From an uncultured Clostridia bacterium (GTDB lineage: Bacteria > Bacillota > Clostridia > UBA1381), in contig CANQKM010000009.1 of assembly GCA_947624485.1 (NCBI GenBank), positions 1-64,000 on the forward strand: a stretch of DNA of 64,000 bases. The letters run 5' to 3'. Below are positions 58,554-64,000 of this stretch, piece after piece. The position numbers and the translations under genes are program-made. A model generated the notes under the pieces. It did not search any database. It had not been told where the DNA came from and saw nothing but the letters and a program-made list of their open reading frames with translations. Numbering within the stretch: the first letter of the stretch is position 1; the number at the start of each line of letters is the position of its first letter.

Positions 58554-58582
58554 TTTACTAATTTAACAGAATGAAGTATAAT
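58554..58582 (+). promoter_or_regulatory. Promoter of second amino-acid ABC operon
   Basis: -35 TTTACT, 17-bp spacer, -10 TATAAT. Confidence 0.7.
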
Positions 58583-58616
58583 AGTTGAGTAATTTAATAA
58601 AAAGGAGTTAAAACAC

Positions 58617-59456
58617 ATGAACAAAAAGATTTTATCAATAGGACTTGCGGCGCTTTTGAGCGTATCGGCACTTGCGGGCTGCGGAAATCAGAACGCGGAG
58701 CCTGAGAAGGCGGATACGGCGGTTACAGATGATTCGCTCCAAAAGATACAGGAACAGGGCTATTTCACGCTCGGTCTTGACGCGGACTTCGCGCCTATGG
58801 GCTTCAGAGACGATAACAATGAGATTGTCGGCTTCGACATCGACCTTGCGAACGCCGTTGCGGAGAAGATGGGCGTTGAGCTTAAGGTACAGCCGATAAA
58901 CTGGGATTCAAAGAACCTTGAGCTTTCATCGGGTTCGATCGACGTAATCTGGAACGGCTTCTCGATAAGCGACGAGAGACGTACCGAGGTTCTTTTCTCT
59001 AACCCGTACCTTTCGACGAAGCAGTCAATCATTGTAAGAGCGGATTCGGATATAGCGACAAAGGCCGATCTCGCGGGCAAGAAGGTTGCGCTCCAGGGCG
59101 GTTCGACATCGGAAGAGGCTCTTAAGAAGGACGAGGAGACATTCGCTACAATCGGCGAGGACAACCTTGTACGTTTTGACGAAAACTCGCTCGTGCTTAT
59201 GGAGGTACAGGCGGGCAGAGCCGACGCGGCGGTTATCGACGAGGTATTCGTAAGATACTATCTCGAACAGCACGGAATGTCCGACCAGTTCAAGGTTCTC
59301 GACGAGGGCTTTGACGAGGAGGATTACGGCGTAGGCGGCAGACTCGGCGACTACTCGTTCATGGAAGCAATAAACAAGGCTCTCGACGAATGCAAGGCTG
59401 AGGGTATCACCTCCGAAATATCAAAGAAGTGGTTCGGCGAGGACCTTATAAAGTAA
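58617..59456 (+). CDS. Amino-acid ABC substrate-binding lipoprotein, system 2
   Basis: A 279-aa SBP family 3 lipoprotein (lipobox LAGCGN). The binding domain contains GYFTLGLDADFAPMGFRDDN, VGFDIDLANAVAEKMGVE, NGFSISDERRTEVLFSNPYL and KVALQGGSTSEEA. AAGGAG precedes the ATG. Only one base separates it from the permease, so the pair is an operon. It differs clearly from the binding protein at 39411, so the ligand probably differs. Confidence 0.93.
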   Translation: MNKKILSIGLAALLSVSALAGCGNQNAEPEKADTAVTDDSLQKIQEQGYFTLGLDADFAPMGFRDDNNEIVGFDIDLANAVAEKMGVELKVQPINWDSKNLELSSGSIDVIWNGFSISDERRTEVLFSNPYLSTKQSIIVRADSDIATKADLAGKKVALQGGSTSEEALKKDEETFATIGEDNLVRFDENSLVLMEVQAGRADAAVIDEVFVRYYLEQHGMSDQFKVLDEGFDEEDYGVGGRLGDYSFMEAINKALDECKAEGITSEISKKWFGEDLIK

Positions 59457-59457
59457 A

Positions 59458-60264
59458 ATGACCGCGTTTATATCGAATATATCGGGATTTGCGGCATACA
59501 TAGAATCGCTTTTGCCGACGCTGGGCAGGGGCTTCCTTATCACGCTTAAGCTGTTTATATGGACGCTTGCCCTGTCGCTCCCGCTGGGACTTTTGGTGTC
59601 CCTCATAAGAGAGGGAGTATCGGCAAAACCGACCGACAGAGGCTTTGTAAAGGTGATAAAGGCGCCGATAAGGTTCATTATAAGCCTGTACCTTTGGGTG
59701 TTCCGCGGTACGCCGCTGATGCTTCAGCTGTTCTTTTTCTACTTCGGGCTGCCGTTTATACAGCTGCCCGGAGCGGTGGTGCCGGTGCTGCAGTTTCTGC
59801 ATATCACGGTGCGTGAAAGCGCCGCGGCGGCAGGCGCGTTCTGCATAGTACCGGACGCGTTTACGGCGGCGCTCGTCGCGTTTACGCTTAACTACGCGGC
59901 GTACTTTGCCGAGATATTCCGCGGCGGAATAATAGGCGTAAACAAGGGGCAGTACGAGGCGTCGAAGGCTCTCGGACTGGGTGGTATACAGACGATGGTA
60001 TACATCGTCGTGCCGCAGATGATACGGACGGTCATACCGCCTATCGCGAACGAGACGATCGTTCTCGTAAAGGACACCGCGCTCGCGTACTCAATCTCGC
60101 TTGTAGACCTTATGACGGCGGCAAAGCAGAACATGAACAAGACGATGAGGGTTGACGCGCTTATCATAGCGGCGGTCGTGTATCTCGTGATTACGCTTAT
60201 CCTCACGCTGCTGTTTAATATGCTTGAAAAACGGCTTTCGATTTCGGTAGAAAGTATACATTAG
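59458..60264 (+). CDS. Amino-acid ABC permease, system 2
   Basis: A 268-aa permease. GRGFLITLKLFIWTLALSLP begins the conserved region, RGTPLMLQLFFFYFGLPF follows, and EASKALGLGGIQTMVYIVVP is the ATPase-docking loop. A ~30-residue insertion before the docking region contains TVRESAAAAGAFCIVPDAF, longer than in the first system. No ATPase gene follows. The GlnQ-like ATPase at 38636, or one elsewhere, must serve it. Confidence 0.92.
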   Translation: MTAFISNISGFAAYIESLLPTLGRGFLITLKLFIWTLALSLPLGLLVSLIREGVSAKPTDRGFVKVIKAPIRFIISLYLWVFRGTPLMLQLFFFYFGLPFIQLPGAVVPVLQFLHITVRESAAAAGAFCIVPDAFTAALVAFTLNYAAYFAEIFRGGIIGVNKGQYEASKALGLGGIQTMVYIVVPQMIRTVIPPIANETIVLVKDTALAYSISLVDLMTAAKQNMNKTMRVDALIIAAVVYLVITLILTLLFNMLEKRLSISVESIH

Positions 60265-60270
60265 CGACCT

Positions 60271-60309
60271 GTAATGACCTACCCGCGCGGAAGGTCATTA
60301 CGTTTTTTT
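60271..60309 (+). terminator. Terminator of the second ABC operon
   Basis: GTAATGACCT / AGGTCATTAC stem, 11-nt loop, then T7. Confidence 0.88.
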
Positions 60310-60413
60310 GAACATTTATATCGGCTTTTTGTATATATTTTTTGTGCAAATTAGTGTAAAATATTTGTAATATGATAAATCTGCTTAAAGAGCATTGAAA
60401 GGAAGAGTGCGAT

Positions 60414-61214
60414 ATGACAAAAAAACTAATTTCAGTTATTGCGGCGGGAATACTTGCTGTTCAGGCATTTGCCATCCCGATGGTAAGCGCAGAAGACACG
60501 GCTAAGTACATTTCCAATTCCGACTTTACCGATTGCGCTATAGGCGGCGCGACAGGTCAGGGCATCTATGGTCTCGGAATTATTCTTGACGGTTCGCCGT
60601 GGCTTTCAAAGGGCAGCGCGAGCGTTCACTATCAGACCTACAGCCATGACGACGCGAGAAACATAAACTACTGCCATATGTATTCAAACAGTGATAAGAC
60701 GGGCGGTAACGACGGCGCGGGTTCGATGTATATGTATCAGAGAAACCTCACAGCCGTAAACCAGATCGATCCGTACGGTCTCGTTGAATTTGAAGTACGT
60801 TTACATGAGGATTCGCAGAACTTCAACTTCATGATGGGTTGGTTTGAAGATCCTACAAGCGGCGGCTTCAACGCTGACAGAGACGTATGTCTGAGCCTTA
60901 CGATAGGACCTGACGGCATACAGGCAAGCAGCGGTAAGAGCGCGGAGAATCTTGCGACGATTACACCGGAGAAGTGGTACAAGATAAGAGTTACCACAAA
61001 CAACAAGCTTGAGGAATACAGCGCTTCGGTAACCGATATTGAGTCGGGCAAGGTAATCGGCACACTTGAGGAAGCTCCCTACAAGGCTTCAAAGCCGTCG
61101 GATATCAAGGGTATCAAGACGACATGCTGGGGTTACCTCAGAGGCAACACATACAACTACGACCTCACAAACGTAACGATTTCACGTTCGGACGAAAAGT
61201 ATTCGATTAACTGA
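60414..61214 (+). CDS. Secreted beta-sandwich protein
   Basis: A 266-aa exported protein with signal peptide ending PMVSAE. The mature part looks like a jelly-roll/LamG-type lectin fold (DPYGLVEFEVRLHEDSQNFN, NFMMGWFEDPTSGGF, ITPEKWYKIRVTTNNKLEEY, TNVTISRSDE). GAAAGGAAG precedes the ATG. No catalytic motif. A carbohydrate-binding role is inferred from fold only. An AraC regulator is next door. Confidence 0.75.
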   Translation: MTKKLISVIAAGILAVQAFAIPMVSAEDTAKYISNSDFTDCAIGGATGQGIYGLGIILDGSPWLSKGSASVHYQTYSHDDARNINYCHMYSNSDKTGGNDGAGSMYMYQRNLTAVNQIDPYGLVEFEVRLHEDSQNFNFMMGWFEDPTSGGFNADRDVCLSLTIGPDGIQASSGKSAENLATITPEKWYKIRVTTNNKLEEYSASVTDIESGKVIGTLEEAPYKASKPSDIKGIKTTCWGYLRGNTYNYDLTNVTISRSDEKYSIN

Positions 61215-61224
61215 TAACCGTAAC

Positions 61225-61255
61225 AAAAATTACCGCTTCGGCGGTAATTTTTTTG
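61225..61255 (+). terminator. Terminator of the secreted-protein gene
   Basis: AAATTACCGC-ttcg-GCGGTAATTT tetraloop hairpin plus T-run. Confidence 0.9.
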
Positions 61256-61349
61256 TCTGTAAAATACAAGATATTGTGGAAAAATCCGTCATATAATGAA
61301 CTATACCACAAAAATCAAAAATTTATTTATATTTAACAAAATTTAATAC

Positions 61350-61378
61350 TTGAATTTGTTCAAAAAACCGTATATAAT
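61350..61378 (+). promoter_or_regulatory. Promoter of the AraC-type gene
   Basis: -35 TTGAAT, 17-bp spacer, -10 TATAAT. Confidence 0.7.
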
Positions 61379-61422
61379 ATACTATATAGTGTACGAGAGT
61401 GACTATAAAGGAGAGAAAAGCT

Positions 61423-62664
61423 ATGTATAATAAAAATATACATAGTCCTGACAGCGCGACGTCTGGCGCAAGCTTTGCGGAGCTTGTCGCGGCGGAGGAG
61501 GAGCGCGTAAGACCGATGCTGAATGAGCAGCTCATGCGCGAACTGCTTATCGGCGGCGGCGACACAAATGAAATCTTAAATACGTACTGCGCGTTATTCA
61601 ATGCGGACGCGCGGCAGACAGTAAGGCTTGTAATTCTAAAGCCTACCGGCGCAAAGGATTTAGAGGATTTCTTCTTTATTAAAAACACAGCACAGCAGTA
61701 CATAGGAGAAGAAAAACTGATTTTTGCGACTGTAATAAGCGATTTTATAGTGCTTGCTGTACCCGACGGCGGAAAGACGGAGCTTGTGCAGGTTCTTGAA
61801 AAAATCCGCTGCTCGGTAAAGCGGTGCTACGGTTACAGCCTTATGTCGGTGTGCAGCGTCAAAACACAGCTTGACGATTTGCCGGAAACGTTTGAACGCC
61901 TCAGGACTTGTTTGGGATATTCATTTTATGCCGAAAGCGACAGGACTTTGTGCGAAAGCGACATAATCGTAAACAGCGGCGAAATAACCTTCCGCCCCGA
62001 TTACAATGCGGTAGAGCAGGCGGTACGCTCCGGCGACGCCGACAAAACCAAGCTGTGCGTTGACGGCTTTTTCAAAAAGCTCAGAAAAACCGCTCCGCTT
62101 CCCGCGGTTGCGAAGATATACTGTCTGGAGCTTTACGTCAGCATAGCGCGCTGCTGCGGCGACGACAAGATCGACCGCTATATGAAGGGCGTTGTCGAGG
62201 TGCAGGAAGCCAAAACGCTCTCGGAGATACACTCTTACATTTTGGACAAGAGCCTTGAAATTACGCAAAGCAACGTTTCCGAGTCGAAGAAGGTCTACTC
62301 CTCGCTCGTGCGCGACACAATAAACAGCATAAACAGCAACATCGAAAACGAGAACCTCTCGCTCCGCTGGCTTGCAAGCTCGATACTGTTTACAAACGTG
62401 GACTATCTCGGCAAGCTATTCAAAAAGGAGACGGGCAAAAACTTCTCGCACTACGTAATGGAAAAGCGCATGGAAATGGCGAAGGAGCTGCTCCGCGAGG
62501 GTAAGAAGGACAGAATATACGAGATAGCGGAAAACGTGGGTTACGGCAGCAACTCGCAGTATTTCAGCCAGGTATTCAAAAAATACACCGGCGTTTCACC
62601 CTTGGAATACAAGGAATACGCGCGCTCCGTACGCGAGAAAAAGCAAAGTGCAAACAACTCTTAA
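61423..62664 (+). CDS. AraC-family transcriptional regulator
   Basis: A 413-aa regulator. The C-terminal ~100 residues carry two AraC helix-turn-helices: ENENLSLRWLASSILFTNVD, YLGKLFKKETGKNFSHYVME and RIYEIAENVGYGSNSQYFSQ, then VFKKYTGVSPLEYKEY. The N-terminal ~290 residues contain a degenerate GGDEF-like/YesN-type region (EKLIFATVISDFIVLAVPDG, YGYSLMSVCSVKTQLDDLPE) without a receiver domain. AAGGAGA fits the ATG at 61423. It probably controls surface or carbohydrate genes nearby. Confidence 0.9.
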   Translation: MYNKNIHSPDSATSGASFAELVAAEEERVRPMLNEQLMRELLIGGGDTNEILNTYCALFNADARQTVRLVILKPTGAKDLEDFFFIKNTAQQYIGEEKLIFATVISDFIVLAVPDGGKTELVQVLEKIRCSVKRCYGYSLMSVCSVKTQLDDLPETFERLRTCLGYSFYAESDRTLCESDIIVNSGEITFRPDYNAVEQAVRSGDADKTKLCVDGFFKKLRKTAPLPAVAKIYCLELYVSIARCCGDDKIDRYMKGVVEVQEAKTLSEIHSYILDKSLEITQSNVSESKKVYSSLVRDTINSINSNIENENLSLRWLASSILFTNVDYLGKLFKKETGKNFSHYVMEKRMEMAKELLREGKKDRIYEIAENVGYGSNSQYFSQVFKKYTGVSPLEYKEYARSVREKKQSANNS

Positions 62665-62817
62665 AATTGCACAAACATAACTGATTTTTTACTGTTATGG
62701 GACGACACGCTAATATATAATTAAGTTTAGCCCAAACAGGGAAAATTTGTTAATAACATCGGCATGTCCGATTTTATTAAATGATACAATGTAAAAAAAC
62801 TTTATGGAGGTATTCAC

Positions 62818-64000
62818 ATGAGTAATAAGATTAAAAAACTAATCTGCTCACTTCTTGCTGCGGCAATGGTTGTAAGCTCCGCAAGCATGCTCGTGTTCGC
62901 CGACGGCGAGGACACGGCTGCCGGCGAACCGGCTGCAACCACAGAAGGAGCGGAGGCTACGGCTGCTCCCGACGCTACGGCAGAGCCTGAAGCTGAGGCA
63001 ACAGCCGCACCTGAGGCTGAGGCAACGGCTGCTCCCGAGGAGACAGCGGCGCCGGAAGCTACAGCGGCTCCCGCAGCTACGGCTGCACCGACAGGCACAG
63101 CTTATGACGATGACGCATATTATCAGAAGTCGCTTGCTCTCTGCTCATCACTCGGCGTTATTTCGGGTTTTGAGGACGGCAGCGTAAAGCCTGACGAAAA
63201 GGTAACGAGAGCGCAGATGGCTTCGATCGTTCTCCGTATGCTCAACATGAGCACCGGCTCGACGTACAAGGACATCTTCACGGATGTACAGGGCGGCGCG
63301 GGCGGTCACTGGGCAGCGGATCAGATCCAGGCTGCTTATGAGGCAGGCATTGTAAACGGTATGGGCGACGGCACGTTCGCTCCGGACGCGCAGGTTACAT
63401 ACGCGCAGGTTATCGTTATGCTTGTAAACGCTCTTAACTTCAAGAACGAAGCCGAAATGTACGGCGGCTGGCAGCAGGGTTACATAAAGGTAGCCGGCGA
63501 CAAGGATATTCTTAAGAGCGCGTCGAGTACTGCTGACGAACCCGCAGACCGCGGACTTGTTATCAAGATGGTATACAACACGCTCCTCGCCGATTACAAC
63601 AGAGCTTCCTCGTTCGAGAACGGCAGCGTTCAGTATACGGCTGACAAAACTCTCGCGGAGGATAAGTTTGAAGTAATCGAGGCTAAAGGTCTCCTTATCG
63701 GCACTTCAAAGACCTCGATCGGCACCACAGAGCTTGACGAAGGTCAGATTGAAATCAGAAAGAATAAGGAAGACACTTCGGAAGTATACGATACTCTCCT
63801 TACAGACCTCGACGACTGCGTAGCGCGCATGATTACGTTCTACTACAGAGAAAATTCGGGCAGAACACCCGAGGTACTTGCTGTTGCATACGATTCTTCA
63901 AAGTCTGAAACATACAAGATCGACGCGGAAAAGATAGAGGACGTTGAATTCAGCAACAATGTACTTAGCGTTAAGGAAGAGAAGGTAAACAAGAGAAGAG
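62818..64000 (+). CDS. SLH-domain surface protein, 5' part
   Basis: Open to the window end, at least 394 aa. Signal peptide MSNKIKKLICSLLAAAMVVS ends near VFADG. Residues about 25-95 are an Ala/Thr/Glu/Pro repeat (units such as EAEATAAPE) that looks like a flexible wall-crossing linker. SLH repeats follow at about 98-215 (SLGVISGFEDGSVKPDEKVT, GIVNGMGDGTFAPDAQVTYA). The rest is unassigned. ATGGAGG site at the start. Highly expressed-type codon use suggests an abundant S-layer-type protein. The 3' end lies outside the window. Confidence 0.9.
   Translation, partial: MSNKIKKLICSLLAAAMVVSSASMLVFADGEDTAAGEPAATTEGAEATAAPDATAEPEAEATAAPEAEATAAPEETAAPEATAAPAATAAPTGTAYDDDAYYQKSLALCSSLGVISGFEDGSVKPDEKVTRAQMASIVLRMLNMSTGSTYKDIFTDVQGGAGGHWAADQIQAAYEAGIVNGMGDGTFAPDAQVTYAQVIVMLVNALNFKNEAEMYGGWQQGYIKVAGDKDILKSASSTADEPADRGLVIKMVYNTLLADYNRASSFENGSVQYTADKTLAEDKFEVIEAKGLLIGTSKTSIGTTELDEGQIEIRKNKEDTSEVYDTLLTDLDDCVARMITFYYRENSGRTPEVLAVAYDSSKSETYKIDAEKIEDVEFSNNVLSVKEEKVNKRR

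Noticed and set aside
62814-63098. 94-codon minus-strand frame of Ala/Ser/Val repeats
   Set aside because: Antisense shadow of the Ala/Thr/Glu/Pro linker of the SLH protein that runs off the window end.
1-64000. CRISPR arrays, rRNA genes, insertion sequences with transposase
   Set aside because: No regularly spaced repeat-spacer pattern, no rRNA sequence and no transposase gene were seen anywhere in the window.

Overview
The window reads as chromosome of a spore-forming member of the Clostridia (Firmicutes). SpoIIID, a YlmC/YmxH sporulation protein, NrdR, RecX, MurT/GatD, S-layer-homology (SLH) proteins and several secreted proteins with copper-amine-oxidase-type 'stalk' domains point that way; the genus cannot be named from sequence alone. 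Housekeeping genes are fairly GC-rich with many GCG/GAC/GGC codons. Several accessory patches (R-M genes, stalk-protein C-termini, XRE genes) are clearly more AT-rich.

Layout. 1-4.2 kb: XerC/D-like recombinase, a decayed secreted-protein tail, a zinc-ribbon/TPR-like membrane protein and an XRE regulator with three phased operator-like repeats. 4.2-6.3 kb: five-tRNA operon (Gly, Arg, His, Gln, Lys), class V aminotransferase plus DUF3343 protein, tRNA-Leu(CAA). 6.25-9.68 kb: a 3.4-kb element integrated in tRNA-Leu, bounded by 58-bp perfect direct repeats, with integrase, XRE regulator, two small coupled genes and a very GC-rich noncoding block. 9.7-11.7 kb: two stalk-domain paralogues with divergent C-termini around a type I toxin-antitoxin locus. 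12-21.4 kb: phage tail-fibre-like proteins under duplicated consensus promoters, spoIIID, a CDF metal transporter, DUF1858 and HMA proteins, an unknown 781-aa protein and an endolysin-like amidase. 21.5-23 kb: an integrase-less insert bounded by 45-bp repeats of tRNA-Lys(CTT). 24-26.2 kb: type II restriction-modification pair.

26.3-63 kb is mostly core chromosome: GDPD, QueH, MurT-GatD lipid II amidation, a Big_2/glucosaminidase wall hydrolase, a Wzx-like flippase, YlmC-NrdR-PHP, MnmE, a three-gene amino-acid ABC importer, RsuA, threonine dehydratase, HD protein, RecX, MATE, HAD phosphatase, a Cys-rich protein, ApbE, a GH115 glucuronidase with fructuronate reductase, an AbrB-like protein, phosphosugar mutase, PHP phosphoesterase, SLH-NlpC/P60 protein, a second amino-acid ABC system lacking its ATPase, an AraC regulator and, running off the end, a large SLH protein.

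The most unusual feature is at 53.43-53.83 kb: two tandem, homologous noncoding transcription units on the minus strand. Each has its own promoter (17-bp spacer), a long rod-like self-complementary body and an intrinsic terminator, and they look like a pair of paralogous structured RNAs. Four copies of a ~110-bp palindromic intergenic repeat are scattered across the window.
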